A stretch of DNA of 64,000 nt from Spirochaetota bacterium (lineage in GTDB: Bacteria > Spirochaetota > UBA4802 > JAGODF01): positions 1-64,000 of the forward strand of contig JARKUF010000027.1 of assembly GCA_029974015.1 (NCBI GenBank), read 5' to 3'. Both the position numbers and the translations under genes were made by a program. Below are positions 49,281 through 60,740 of the stretch, piece by piece (positions within the stretch are counted from its first letter, which is position 1; each line of letters begins with the position of its first letter). A model generated the notes under the pieces. That model saw only the letters and a program-made list of their open reading frames with translations, was not told the DNA's origin and made no database searches.

Positions 49281-51857
49281 TCAGCGTTCCAGTTCGTTCA
49301 GTACTTGGACGTAGAGATTAAAATATTCCGATTCAGCGAATTTCCGTATCACATCTTCGGGAAGTTTCTCAAAGAGCCCGTCAAGATACTTCAAGAGCGC
49401 CTGGATATTTTTCCTCTTCTCAACTGCCATTGTGCCGGCAAAACGCTCCACATCCGCGCCGTCGTCAAGCAGAATGATATCGTCGCTGATATCCACCATG
49501 CTGGCGGGAGTTTTTCGGGATTTTCGATAATTCGCCAGCAATCGCCGTATATCGTCGGCGTTTTCCTCGAAAATAACGGCAAAACCGGAGGCCAGGTCTT
49601 CTTCGACGCTCCGCTTCTCGGACCTGTTCATCCTTTCCGCCGAGCCGCCCAGGTAACGGAAATCGCCTAACGGCCCGAAATCTCCGGGGGCCTGGTCTAA
49701 GCCCATCCCTGCGTCTTCCGCCGCCTTCGCAAGGTCGATCCCCGCGTATTCCTTCGTGAACACACCAAGTTCTATGTCCGAGATTTCCCCGTCGGTAAGG
49801 CCGAAGAGTTCGAGGGACCTTGTCACCTTCCCTTTTTTCCGTAGCGTTTCCTCCACGCCATCCATGTGCTCGTGATACGCTTCAGGGATGAAGGAACTGT
49901 CGATAAAGCCCGTCTCCTCGTCAAGGAACTTGTATTCTTCCTCAAAGTCGATCAGAAGGTCCTCAAAGGCCATGGCGGTGCCGCCCATGATGGCGGCCAT
50001 CTGTTCATGGTCTTCCTCGGCGCTGGCTTCCCTCAGAAACTTCGATTCGCCCTCGACGACCTCCACCATGCTCGCCGTTATTTTCTCAAGGTCGTTTTCT
50101 TCAAAAATTGTCGGGCTTTTCTCGAATTCCTTTTCCACTCCGATGTCGTCAATTACAAACACCCTGGACTCCCCGGAAGCAACCTGGAGTTCCTCCGGAA
50201 TGCTCTCACGCAACAGGGGGTGCGCCTTTACTTCTGGCGGTCCAGGTTCTTTCGTGTATAGCGGTGTTTCTTCTGTTTCTGCACTCGTCCCCGGTCCGGG
50301 CGAAACATCGCGTTTGGGAAGGGGTTCATCAGTCTGAAGTTTATTCGCGCCCTCTTCCAGAGTGGAAGTCCACTGGCGTTCCCCGGAACCGGCGGACTCC
50401 GCTCCAGTTTCTGTCCCCTCATCGGACAGAACGATTGTCCCGGCCGTTTCTTCTGGATTTACATCTTCAAGAATAATCGGCTCCGCCATTTCTTCTTCTA
50501 TGGTCCGCGATTTATGCGGGCCCTCTTCCTGAATGGCTCCTTCCAGGACATCCTCGAATTGGACAGATTGCCGGTCCACAATCTCAGCTTTTGAAACTGG
50601 CAGCTCCTCGGGCAGGACTGCTTCTTCTTCATTCGGATATTCAAGGATGATAGATTCCGTCGCTCCCTCCCGTGCGGTCTCTACTGGCGGCAAGTTCACA
50701 ATTTCCTCATCTACTATCCCACGGGATACATCCGTGCGATGTACCTGGGCCTCTTCATCTACGACAGCGACCTCTTCCGCCGCGACGCCGAGAAAATCGT
50801 CCTCCCGGAAAAGTTCGCTTTCTTCAACCGCGGTGGGTGCCGCTGGTGCAAGCTCGGCCAATTCCGTGACTTCCCGGGAAATCGTTTCTTCTTCATCTAA
50901 TTTAATTTCAACGGCCTCAAATGAATCGCTTTCCCCTCCCACAGGCTCCTCGTCGATGTATACCAAATCCATCGAGTCAAGTTCCTCGACGAGGTCCTCT
51001 TCTTTCAGGAGGAGTATGTCTTCGTCAGCTATTTTTTCCGCTTCGATAAGGTCTATGGGGCGAAGGTCGCTTATTCTGAAGTTCAGGTTCTTTTTTACCC
51101 CATCCGGGATCTGAATGGTCAGATCGCCGGTTTTCTGTACCGGGGCCATTTCGTAAGCGGCATCCAGCCGACCCGGACCCGGGTGCAATTCCCCGTTTAA
51201 AGCAGGAACGATTTCCTTCTCCTCGATGACTAATTCACGTTTTTCTTCCGGGCCCTCGTGGCTGTCCGGGGCCGCTCCAGCGGATTTCGCTGAAAGCGGG
51301 GTTTCCGCTTCTCCGTACTCCTCTTCCAGGATGATGAATTCATCGTCAATGAGATCGTAGGGCACATCTCCAATTGGGGCTTCGCTTTTCTCCTCCGTTT
51401 TTTCCTCGTTTTTTCCCTTCTCCGTTTCCGGCCCGGGGGTTATTTTCGACCTTGCCTCCTCCCAAACGAGATCGTCAAGATTAAGCTCCTGCACGTCATC
51501 AATGCCTATATTATCCAGGGAGAGTGAATCATCGTTTTGAAACGGCGGCAGCGGGTCATCGCCCCGGTTGCCGGGAACCTCATGTAGCACCCGGTCCAGA
51601 CTGTCGACCTCTGCCGTCAGGGCATTCAAATCCACGAAAGGGTCCTCTTGCTCATTTTCGGAAACTGTGAACTTCAGCGGCTTTTCATCAAGGATTTCGA
51701 CTACATCAAGAGGAATGACTTCGGGTTCACTACGTTCTTCAACGGCCTCAAAAGTTGGGGTTGTTTCAGGCCCGTCCCCGATATCCTCTATTACGATATC
51801 ATCTAAGATGATATCGTCATTCACGTTCTTTTCACCTGTGGTGTTTTGAGGTTCCAT
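49281..51857 (-). CDS. Long acidic disordered protein with a conserved C-terminal domain
   Basis: The product is 858 residues, extremely rich in Glu and Asp. It has short degenerate repeats of the type IILEDV, IILEYPNEEEAV, IVLSDEGTE and EFIILEEEYGE spread along residues 15-560. The last 180 residues are a folded domain (about 680-858), with PASMVDISDDIILLDDGADV then RKNIQALLKYLDGLFEKLPE and FAESEYFNLYVQVLNELER. I associate a similar ending with spirochaetal proteins, but I cannot confirm it. No catalytic motif and no signal peptide, so it is cytoplasmic. The next gene starts one base after its stop. Confidence 0.75.
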   Translation of the reverse strand: MEPQNTTGEKNVNDDIILDDIVIEDIGDGPETTPTFEAVEERSEPEVIPLDVVEILDEKPLKFTVSENEQEDPFVDLNALTAEVDSLDRVLHEVPGNRGDDPLPPFQNDDSLSLDNIGIDDVQELNLDDLVWEEARSKITPGPETEKGKNEEKTEEKSEAPIGDVPYDLIDDEFIILEEEYGEAETPLSAKSAGAAPDSHEGPEEKRELVIEEKEIVPALNGELHPGPGRLDAAYEMAPVQKTGDLTIQIPDGVKKNLNFRISDLRPIDLIEAEKIADEDILLLKEEDLVEELDSMDLVYIDEEPVGGESDSFEAVEIKLDEEETISREVTELAELAPAAPTAVEESELFREDDFLGVAAEEVAVVDEEAQVHRTDVSRGIVDEEIVNLPPVETAREGATESIILEYPNEEEAVLPEELPVSKAEIVDRQSVQFEDVLEGAIQEEGPHKSRTIEEEMAEPIILEDVNPEETAGTIVLSDEGTETGAESAGSGERQWTSTLEEGANKLQTDEPLPKRDVSPGPGTSAETEETPLYTKEPGPPEVKAHPLLRESIPEELQVASGESRVFVIDDIGVEKEFEKSPTIFEENDLEKITASMVEVVEGESKFLREASAEEDHEQMAAIMGGTAMAFEDLLIDFEEEYKFLDEETGFIDSSFIPEAYHEHMDGVEETLRKKGKVTRSLELFGLTDGEISDIELGVFTKEYAGIDLAKAAEDAGMGLDQAPGDFGPLGDFRYLGGSAERMNRSEKRSVEEDLASGFAVIFEENADDIRRLLANYRKSRKTPASMVDISDDIILLDDGADVERFAGTMAVEKRKNIQALLKYLDGLFEKLPEDVIRKFAESEYFNLYVQVLNELER

Positions 51858-52100
51858 TGATGTAAGATATGATGTCCGTTTAAATATACACTTACAACGG
51901 TGTCGGTTTCAAGCCCCGGCATCCCGGTGATAATATACTGATATTTCATCCTTTCCCGAATACATTTTTCACAAAAATGGTCGGAAAATGGAAGACCATA
52001 CTATTTTAGTATCGTCATTCCCTGGTCCGTGACTTCACAAGTTATTCATCTCCAGATGAATCGTACAAGAATTTTTCACCTCTTCATTTGTTATATTTTT

Positions 52101-52217
52101 GGGGGACCGCTAAAAATGGATTTTTTAAAAATTCTCATAATTTGTAATTACTGTCAAACACTGGACTTGGATTTTTCAGCCAGCCAAAGAGGGTCGGAAA
52201 AACCTAAAAATTTAAGG
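52101..52217. repeat. Dispersed palindromic repeat, copy 11 (long form, badly decayed)
   Basis: GGGGGACCGCTAAAAATGGA at the left, then ATAATTTGTAATTACTGTCA, which matches the extra left block of copies 10 and 12, and a decayed core TTTTTCAGCCAGCCAAAGAGGGTCGGAAAAA. It lies between the acidic protein gene and the ATP synthase operon end; the rest of 51858-52281 holds only the terminator. Confidence 0.65.
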
Positions 52218-52223
52218 TTTGTA

Positions 52224-52258
52224 TAATAAAAAAGGGCGTTCCCGGAGGAACGCCCTTT
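52224..52258 (-). terminator. Rho-independent terminator of the atp operon
   Basis: AAAGGGCGTTCC at 52231-52242 pairs with GGAACGCCCTTT at 52247-52258, with a 4-base loop. On the minus strand this is followed by a T-rich run from the A-tract at 52224-52230. It lies 24 bases past the atpC stop. Confidence 0.9.
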
Positions 52259-52281
52259 ATCGCCTTCTTAATTTAGTTTTG

Positions 52282-52686
52282 TTATTTCTGTACCGACGCC
52301 ACTTTTAACCTGCTTTTTAGCTTATCAATTTCCACCTGCATGAGGAAACGTCCCCTCGGATCGGCGGGTTTCTCAGCGGAAGTGAGGTCCGTCAGGGTCT
52401 TTTTGATATCATCCAGGGAAAGTTCTTCCTTTTTAAGGGCATTTTCAGCCAGGACGATAAGTTCGTTGTTTCTGATCTCCACGAGGCCCCCCTCAACCTG
52501 GAGATATTCAACTTTGTCGCCGGTATACAATCTCACCATGCCGTAGCCTAACTCCGACATCAGGGGAATATGATTGTACAGGAACCCCCGCTCGCCGTCG
52601 TATGCCTGGACCACAGCGAAATCCACGTCGCCTTCGTAGAGGACCCTGTCCGGCGTGAGGACCGTGCAGTTGATTTTGAGGGCCAT
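52282..52686 (-). CDS. atpC: ATP synthase F1 epsilon subunit
   Basis: The product is 134 residues: an N-terminal beta-sandwich (LKINCTVLTPDRVLYEGDVDFAV, GERGFLYNHIPLMSELGYG) and a C-terminal helical hairpin (SLDDIKKTLTDLTSAEKP). It couples rotation to the c-ring and can inhibit hydrolysis. It is the last gene of the atp operon and follows atpD by two bases. Confidence 0.93.
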   Translation of the reverse strand: MALKINCTVLTPDRVLYEGDVDFAVVQAYDGERGFLYNHIPLMSELGYGMVRLYTGDKVEYLQVEGGLVEIRNNELIVLAENALKKEELSLDDIKKTLTDLTSAEKPADPRGRFLMQVEIDKLKSRLKVASVQK

Positions 52687-52688
52687 CG

Positions 52689-55042
<2,354 letters not shown>

Positions 55043-55093
55043 GTTGATTACCTGTTATCGAGTTGTATTCGCCTCTAATTTCCGGTTTGATCT

Positions 55094-56608
55094 TTACTGG
55101 ATTTTCGCCCTATAGCTCTCCGCAAAATCCGCGCAAACTTTCTGGGCCTTTTCAATATTGGTAAGTTGGCCCGACTTGGCAATATCATCGAGGAGGTCGG
55201 AGTGCTGGTCGTTCAGGTGCCTGAGGAATTTTTCCTCGTAATCCTTCACCTTCTCAACGGGAATCTTGTCTATATACCCCTGGGTGCCGGCAAAGATGAC
55301 CAAAACCTGCTCTGATACCGACATCGGAACGTACTGCCCCTGCTTTAAAATTTCCACAAGGCGCTTTCCGCGCTCCAACTGCGCCTGGGTGGCCGCGTCA
55401 AGCTCCGTACCGAGTTGGGCAAAAGCCTCAAGCTCGCGGAACTGTGCGAGGTCGAGACGGAGCGAACCCGCATATTTTTTCATCGCCTTGATCTGGGCGT
55501 TTCCTCCAACGCGGGAAACCGAGATCCCCACATCGACTGCAGGCCTTATGCCGGAAGCGAAAAGACCGGGCTGGAGGTATATCTGGCCGTCTGTAATCGA
55601 AATAACATTAGTGGGAATGTATGCAGAAACCTCGCCTTCCTGGGTCTCGATGACGGGAAGCGCAGTAAGCGAACCTCCGCCGAGCTCGTCGGAGAGCTTC
55701 GCGGACCTTTCGAGAAGGCGGGAATGGCAATAGAAAATGTCGCCGGGATACGCTTCCCGTCCAGGGGGCCTCCTGAGGAGCAGCGAAAGCTGCCGGTAGG
55801 CATTCGCCTGTTTGGAAAGGTCATCGTACACACAGAGGGTGTGGCGCTTTTTATCGTACATGAAGTACTCGGCCATTGCCGTTCCGGCATACGGGGCTAT
55901 ATACTGCAGGGGGGCCGGGTCGGATGCGTTTGCCGTCACCACGATTGAGTATTCCATCGCACCGTACTGTTCAAGCTTCTCAACGACCGCGGCGACCGTG
56001 GACGCTTTCTGCCCGATAGCGACATATACGCAGATGACGTCTTTCCCTTTCTGGTTGATAATCGTGTCGATGGCGATGGCGGTTTTACCGGTCTTCCGGT
56101 CGCCGATGATGAGCTCGCGCTGTCCCCTGCCGATGGGCGTCATGGAGTCGATGGCCTTGATGCCGGTCTGGAGGGGCTCCTTCACCGGCTGACGATCGGC
56201 AATACCGGGGGCGGTGAATTCCACAGGACGCATCATGGAGCTATTGATAGGGCCCTTGTTGTCCAGCGGCATCCCCAGAGGGTTCACCACGCGGCCAAGC
56301 ACCTCTTCCCCAACGGGGACCGCGAGAACGCGGTTGAGACGCTTCACTGAGAACCCTTCTTCAATGGCGAGGTAATCCCCGAGTACAACCGCGCCGATGG
56401 AATCCTCTTCCAGGTTAAAAACCAGGCCCTGGACGCCATTCTGGAATTCAAGCATTTCGCCGGCCATGGCGTTTTCTAGGCCGTAGATCCGCGCAATACC
56501 GTCACCGACCTGGATGACGGTACCGACCTCACTGACGTCAAGCGCGGCCTTGTAGCCGGTGATTTCCTTCTTGATGATAGATTTTATTTCTTCAGTTTTA
56601 ATCTTCAT
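55094..56608 (-). CDS. atpA: ATP synthase F1 alpha subunit
   Basis: The product is 504 residues. The Walker A is [13 protein letters not shown] (about residue 170), as in alpha subunits, with no catalytic Glu. The signature [17 protein letters not shown] is near 360. The ATG at 56608 overlaps the last bases of atpH (ATGAAGATTAA), giving translational coupling; AGGAG lies 11 bases upstream. A GTG at 56620 would add four residues. Confidence 0.97.
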   Translation of the reverse strand: MKIKTEEIKSIIKKEITGYKAALDVSEVGTVIQVGDGIARIYGLENAMAGEMLEFQNGVQGLVFNLEEDSIGAVVLGDYLAIEEGFSVKRLNRVLAVPVGEEVLGRVVNPLGMPLDNKGPINSSMMRPVEFTAPGIADRQPVKEPLQTGIKAIDSMTPIGRGQRELIIGDRKTGKTAIAIDTIINQKGKDVICVYVAIGQKASTVAAVVEKLEQYGAMEYSIVVTANASDPAPLQYIAPYAGTAMAEYFMYDKKRHTLCVYDDLSKQANAYRQLSLLLRRPPGREAYPGDIFYCHSRLLERSAKLSDELGGGSLTALPVIETQEGEVSAYIPTNVISITDGQIYLQPGLFASGIRPAVDVGISVSRVGGNAQIKAMKKYAGSLRLDLAQFRELEAFAQLGTELDAATQAQLERGKRLVEILKQGQYVPMSVSEQVLVIFAGTQGYIDKIPVEKVKDYEEKFLRHLNDQHSDLLDDIAKSGQLTNIEKAQKVCADFAESYRAKIQ

Positions 56609-57167
56609 AAGCCGCTTCACTCCTGACTTTACTTGATAGTAAATTTCTCCGTATATTATTCAGGTCTTTCACCAAAGATCCGTCTATGATCATATCGCCG
56701 ATCCGTATTATGATGCCGCCGAGAATCGACTTGTCGATTTTTTCTTCAATGATGATTTCTTTTTTGAATTTTGACGCAAGGGAAGACTGCAATTTTGCCG
56801 TCAAGGCTACATCCATTTTATCGCTTCCAACAACCATGACCCTGAGCCTGCCGTTTTCCACGTCCAGGAGCCCCAGGAATGCTTCATATATCGATCGTAT
56901 TTCCGTGAGGCGGCCGTTATCCACGAGAACTTTAAGAAAATTCACAATGGTATCGGAAAGCGAACCCTGAAAGACCCTTTCGAAGAAAGCCTTCTTCGAA
57001 TCGGCGGAAATCCCAGGCGTCTCGCAATAAAGACGAAAGTCGACATCTTCCTCGACGAGCTGGTTTAGAAGTCCAATTTCCTCTTCTATCTGCTGCAATA
57101 AATTCTTCTCTTTGCCGAGTTCCAGCAAAGCGCCCGCGTAGATCCGTGCCACCTCGTTAACCGCCAC
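56598..57167 (-). CDS. atpH: ATP synthase F1 delta subunit
   Basis: The product is 189 residues. The N-terminal half is the helical domain that binds the alpha subunit ([24 protein letters not shown]); the C-terminal half ends with [28 protein letters not shown], the family signature. It is part of the peripheral stalk. The start is GTG 57167. Its last 11 bases overlap the atpA start. Confidence 0.92.
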   Translation of the reverse strand: MAVNEVARIYAGALLELGKEKNLLQQIEEEIGLLNQLVEEDVDFRLYCETPGISADSKKAFFERVFQGSLSDTIVNFLKVLVDNGRLTEIRSIYEAFLGLLDVENGRLRVMVVGSDKMDVALTAKLQSSLASKFKKEIIIEEKIDKSILGGIIIRIGDMIIDGSLVKDLNNIRRNLLSSKVRSEAAYED

Positions 57168-57232
57168 AGCGCTATCCCCACTCTATTAGTAATAATTTTC
57201 TGCTCGAAGAAAAAAACAGGGACAGTTCAGGT

Positions 57233-57742
57233 TCACTGAACTGTCCCTATTTTTGATATCGCTTCCTCTACCAACTTCTTCTGATCGTCCGGATTTAAGT
57301 TTTTCGCAATAATTTTGGCCGCTATTTCAGTTGAAAGGTTTACCACTTCAGCGGTTATCTCTGAAAGTGCCTTGTCTTTTGCAAGCTCGATTTCTTTCTT
57401 CACCTTTTCACTCAGCTCTTTCGCTTCTGCACCGGCCTTTTCTATGATGCCGCTGCGCACACGCTCCGCGTCGGCTTTGCCTTCGGCGATAATGCTAGCC
57501 ACTTCGGCACTGGCCTTGTCCATCATCTCTTTGTGCTGAGCAAGCTGCTTCTCCGCCTCTATTCGCATCATTTCAGCGTTTTCAATGTCGGACCTGACTT
57601 TCTCGGCCCGGGCATCGAGGGCGTCGACAATTGGCTTCCAGGCTGCTTTCCAGAGAATCAGAAACAGCACCGCGAACGTTATGATCGTCCACAGAAGCAA
57701 ACCGGGATCAACTTTCAGCAAACCTTCTTTTAGAACATCCAT
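57233..57742 (-). CDS. atpF: ATP synthase Fo b subunit
   Basis: The product is 169 residues. One membrane helix at the N-terminus (LLLWTIITFAVLFLILWKAAWKPI) is followed by a long coiled coil rich in Glu, Ala and Lys (AEKVRSDIENAEMMRIEAEKQL). This forms the outer stalk and docks atpH. A single b gene means a homodimer stalk. It lies 65 bases before atpH. Confidence 0.93.
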   Translation of the reverse strand: MDVLKEGLLKVDPGLLLWTIITFAVLFLILWKAAWKPIVDALDARAEKVRSDIENAEMMRIEAEKQLAQHKEMMDKASAEVASIIAEGKADAERVRSGIIEKAGAEAKELSEKVKKEIELAKDKALSEITAEVVNLSTEIAAKIIAKNLNPDDQKKLVEEAISKIGTVQ

Positions 57743-57816
57743 TTGAGTTACCTATCTATAGTAAGTTGTTATCGCCAAAACCGGAAAAACAATCACCACA
57801 GCCCCACAGGCCCTAC

Positions 57817-58119
57817 TTATTGGGCCGCGGGGGGTGCCGCTTGCTGCTGCGCCGCAGGCTGCTGCGCCGGAGCCAAAGGCTGCATGGGCGTCTTCGTGGC
57901 GAGCATGAAGGTCACGACAAGCGCGAAAAACGTGAAACCTTCGATAAGAGCGGCGGCGATGATCATGGCCGTCCTAAGGTCACCACTTAGTTCAGGCTGG
58001 CGGGCCATACCTTCGAGAGCACCGGTCGCAAGCCTTCCGATTCCGAGAGCCGCACCGAAAACTATGAGACCCGCTCCGAAACCTGCGCCCAGGAATGACA
58101 AACCTAAAGCGTTTTCCAT
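57817..58119 (-). CDS. atpE: ATP synthase Fo c subunit with long Gln/Ala/Pro-rich C-terminal tail
   Basis: The product is 100 residues; ordinary c subunits are about 75-90. Two membrane helices: helix 1 (GAGFGAGLIVFGAALGIGRLATGALEGMARQPE, with the conserved R-Q-P loop) and helix 2 (AMIIAAALIEGFTFFALVVTFML), with the proton-carrying Glu in LIEGF. The residue after it is Gly rather than the Ser/Thr usual in sodium-dependent rings, so H+ is the likely ion. After helix 2 comes a soluble tail of about 25 residues, KTPMQPLAPAQQP and so on, not usual for this subunit. The start at 58119 (MENALGL) is preferred; the frame from 58137 would add six residues. Confidence 0.93.
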   Translation of the reverse strand: MENALGLSFLGAGFGAGLIVFGAALGIGRLATGALEGMARQPELSGDLRTAMIIAAALIEGFTFFALVVTFMLATKTPMQPLAPAQQPAAQQQAAPPAAQ

Positions 58120-58228
58120 CTGGATTCCTCCTGACAATTTATTGTTTGGTATGCACTATTTAACTATTTAAGTTAAAATTCAAAATCATGTAAAGTAAAA
58201 AAATACCCAACGATCTACGCCCGTATCG

Positions 58229-59113
58229 TCAGTGGGCGTGCATCGAAGAGCCGATGAACATTGCCGAAAGGGCCGCAAAAATATACGCCTGGATGAAAGC
58301 CACCAGGAGTTCAAGCAAGTTTATCAGCAGGGCGCCGGCAACGGAGCCTATGCCTACAAAATAACTCTTAAACATCATAACAAGATATATAAAAATGATG
58401 ATAACAATATGTCCTGCCGTCATATTGGCGAAAAGACGAACGGTAAGAGCGAAGGGTTTGATGAGAAGGCCAAGCACCTCAATTACCCACATGAGAGGAA
58501 ATATCACAATTGGAATGCCGCTGGGGACCACCCCGGTAAAAATCCACAGAGGCCCCTGTTTTACCATGCCGACGGCGATCATTCCCAGCAATGTGAAAAT
58601 TGCCAGGCCTCCGGTGACGGCCAGGTTGCCCGTAGCGGTGGACATGCCGGGGATGAGCCCCATGAGATTGCAAAACAGAATGAAGAAAAATACCGTAGAA
58701 AACCAGGGCATCGCCTTCTTCACATAGTGATGGTCGAAATTTGGCTCGACGATCTCGTCATGCACAAAGCTTACGAGGACCTCCCAGAGGTTTACCCACT
58801 TTGAGCTGGAACCCATTTTCGCTTTTTTTATTTTTCGTGCTATTGGAAGAAAAATGACAAGACAGAGAAGCGCCGCAATCCACATCATTACGACCCAGCG
58901 GGTGATGCGCATGTCGAAAACGCCGAAAAATTTCTGACTGAAAATCGTCGTGTTTAATTCGTGAATAAACCGAGTGAAGAAACCCGAACCATCAGTAGCC
59001 ACAATAGGGTGGTCGGTGAGATGGTGCATGACAATGTCGCTGACGGACTCTTCTTCGCCATGGCCGCCTGATGAAATAAAACTTGAGACATTATGAAGTA
59101 AGTGTATCATCAC
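58229..59113 (-). CDS. atpB: ATP synthase Fo a subunit
   Basis: The product is 294 residues with five to six membrane helices. The critical Arg that faces the c-ring is in LIKPFALTVRLFANMTAGH (about residue 225). The C-terminal helices (LLELLVAFIQAYIFAALSAMFIGSSMH) close the ion half-channels. The first 60 residues form a soluble N-terminal segment containing a His/Gly/Glu-rich stretch (SGGHGEEESVSD). It is second in the operon. Confidence 0.95.
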   Translation of the reverse strand: MMIHLLHNVSSFISSGGHGEEESVSDIVMHHLTDHPIVATDGSGFFTRFIHELNTTIFSQKFFGVFDMRITRWVVMMWIAALLCLVIFLPIARKIKKAKMGSSSKWVNLWEVLVSFVHDEIVEPNFDHHYVKKAMPWFSTVFFFILFCNLMGLIPGMSTATGNLAVTGGLAIFTLLGMIAVGMVKQGPLWIFTGVVPSGIPIVIFPLMWVIEVLGLLIKPFALTVRLFANMTAGHIVIIIFIYLVMMFKSYFVGIGSVAGALLINLLELLVAFIQAYIFAALSAMFIGSSMHAH

Positions 59114-59149
59114 CCATACAACTCCACAATTAGTATTGACAAAAGCCGA

Positions 59150-59407
59150 TTATAACCACTTGCGCCTTTCTTCTTTCGGCGCTTCCTCTTTTTTCAAATA
59201 CCTGTCTATTTCCTTCAGAGCCTTCAGCAAATTGTACATTCCCGCGCCAAGCCCGAGGGCGGCGCCGAGGAGCACGAACAACGGGCGCGTTCCCAGTTTC
59301 ACATCAAGCCTGTGACCGCCGTATGTAAAAAGAACGAGGAAAAGCGCCAATTGCATACCGACGGTGGAGTATGCAAAAATTACGTTTTTACTTTTTTTCC
59401 CTATCAA
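59150..59407 (-). CDS. AtpZ/AtpI-family ATP synthase accessory protein
   Basis: The product is 85 residues with two membrane segments (GMQLALFLVLFTYGGHRLD and LFVLLGAALGLGAGMYNLLKAL) and a basic tail. Such small proteins are encoded first in atp operons and are thought to help c-ring assembly or carry Mg2+/Ca2+. The only usable start in frame is TTG 59407 (after an in-frame stop at 59426-59428). The promoter at 59443-59470 gives a leader of about 30 bases. Confidence 0.8.
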   Translation of the reverse strand: MIGKKSKNVIFAYSTVGMQLALFLVLFTYGGHRLDVKLGTRPLFVLLGAALGLGAGMYNLLKALKEIDRYLKKEEAPKEERRKWL

Positions 59408-59442
59408 AAGTACGTTGATTGATCGTCATCCAGATTGAAACC

Positions 59443-59470
59443 ATACAATCAAGGGGGCCCTTTTTGTCAA
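59443..59470 (-). promoter_or_regulatory. Promoter of the atp operon
   Basis: On the minus strand TTGACA (59470-59465), a 16-base spacer, TTGTAT (59448-59443). It matches the word pair seen at 42656-42684 and lies about 35 bases before the TTG start of the first atp gene. Repeat copy 12 lies just upstream of it. Confidence 0.6.
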
Positions 59471-59530
59471 CAAATAAGTTCGCCTCATAAAAAATTTTGT
59501 TTCTACAGTGAAAAAAACCTTTTTAATAAA

Positions 59531-59654
59531 AGGGAGCCCCTAAAAAAAATTTAATTTTTGAAGTCCCACGAATTGTAACTACTGGCATACTCAGGACTGA
59601 GGTTTTTCCGCCCGCCAAAGGCGGGAGGGAAAAGATAATTTTTGAGTCTGCCTC
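59531..59654. repeat. Dispersed palindromic repeat, copy 12 (long form)
   Basis: GGGAGCCCCTAAAAAAAATT at the left, then the extra block (GAAGTCCCACGAATTGTAAC, ACTGGCATACTCAG), then the core GGTTTTTCCGCCCGCCAAAGGCGGGAGGGAAAA and a decayed right end (TTTTTGAGTCTGCC). Copies 10 and 12 align over about 85 bases by eye. The rest of 59655-59840 shows no gene I can support. Confidence 0.8.
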
Positions 59655-59840
59655 TGAAAAATCCGCGCCGACCATATCAAGGGACCAGAGAGCTGTGACG
59701 ATAATAACAGTGATCGCGCGGAAGGGATTCATCCCGGCACGCCTCGGCATCTCCGCTGGAAGGCACGCAGAGCGCGGCGTCGGAGCACAGGGGGCGCCAC
59801 GCTCCCCTTCTCCGCCATCAAACACGCCGGGGGAAGGACC

Positions 59841-60098
59841 TTGAAGATCAACATTAAAATCGTAAAAACGGAAAATGAATTCATCGCCAACTGCCCCGAG
59901 CTTGATGTCAACTGCTACGGCCCATCTCGAAACGACGCCGTACGCCGCATCGTGAGCGTGCTCCAGTTTTACGTCGAAGCCGCACAGGAAATGGGACTGG
60001 ACGTGGAGCGCCTGGATTCCGTCATGATAGACGGCGATAAGGGCCTCTCCCCCTGTCCCCGGGAAATAATCCACCCGGGTACCGGCTCCATCCACTGA
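59841..60098 (+). CDS. HicB-like small protein
   Basis: The product is 85 residues. INIKIVKTENEFIANCPELDVNCYG (about 3-27) matches the beta-sheet start of the HicB partial-RNase-H fold, with the alternating pattern of a ferredoxin-like sheet, then a helix AVRRIVSVLQFYVEAA. No HicA toxin (double-stranded RNA-binding, with GSH motif) lies next to it, so it may be an orphan or have another role. Start is TTG 59841 with GGGAAGGA just upstream; no DNA-binding tail is seen. It precedes the sigma factor gene by 40 bases on the same strand. Confidence 0.6.
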   Translation: MKINIKIVKTENEFIANCPELDVNCYGPSRNDAVRRIVSVLQFYVEAAQEMGLDVERLDSVMIDGDKGLSPCPREIIHPGTGSIH

Positions 60099-60138
60099 AA
60101 ACGACCGAAAGCCAGATGGCGAACCCAAACGGTGAAAG

Positions 60139-60675
60139 ATGAACACCATCAACAGCGGATACGGCGACCGCGTCGCCGAATGCTATAGCAGATACGGCGA
60201 CACTCTTCTGCGGGTCATCGGAGGCCTGGTTGAGAACCGCCACCACGCTGAGGAAATCCTCCATGATCTCTTCCTCAAACTGTACGAGAAGCGCGTCAAC
60301 CTCGACCCCCTGGCTTCCACCACAAGAAGCTACCTGATTACCGCGGCAAGAAACCAGGTTTTCGATCATCTGCGCAAGCACCGGTACGAAATCAGGAACG
60401 TGATGCACGCCGATATGGATTCTCTGGAAATTGAGGACAACGGCGCAGACATCGAAGAATCGTATATCGAGGGAGAGGTGATAATGACCCTTCGGGACGT
60501 TCTTGATATGCTGCCCGATCGGGAACGCACCGTGTTCATCCGCCGAAAAATAATGGGCCATACGGTTTCCTCCATTGCGGCCGATATGGGGCTTTCGATC
60601 TACCGCGTTAACGGAATCGTCCGCAGGACGGAACATGACATGAAAAAGACGTTTCTTGAACGTTTTCCCGTTTAA
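60139..60675 (+). CDS. ECF-type RNA polymerase sigma factor
   Basis: The product is 178 residues. Region 2 is at about 5-80, with the DLFLKLYEK and TRSYLITAARNQVFDHLRK text typical of sigma-70 region 2.3-2.4. Region 4 is at about 118-175 (MLPDRERTVFIRRKIMGHTVSSIAADMGLSIYRVNGIV), a helix-turn-helix that contacts the -35. The linker carries an acidic stretch (DSLEIEDNGADIEESY). There is no region 1.1 or 3, so it is an ECF sigma factor. No anti-sigma factor is next to it. It is upstream of moeA by 65 bases and may be co-transcribed with the HicB-like gene. Confidence 0.92.
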   Translation: MNTINSGYGDRVAECYSRYGDTLLRVIGGLVENRHHAEEILHDLFLKLYEKRVNLDPLASTTRSYLITAARNQVFDHLRKHRYEIRNVMHADMDSLEIEDNGADIEESYIEGEVIMTLRDVLDMLPDRERTVFIRRKIMGHTVSSIAADMGLSIYRVNGIVRRTEHDMKKTFLERFPV

Positions 60676-60740
60676 CGGGCGCTTAAAAAACGTCCCATAA
60701 ATGTCTTGAAATGGAACCCCCCTGCCCTTAGTATCGGCGC

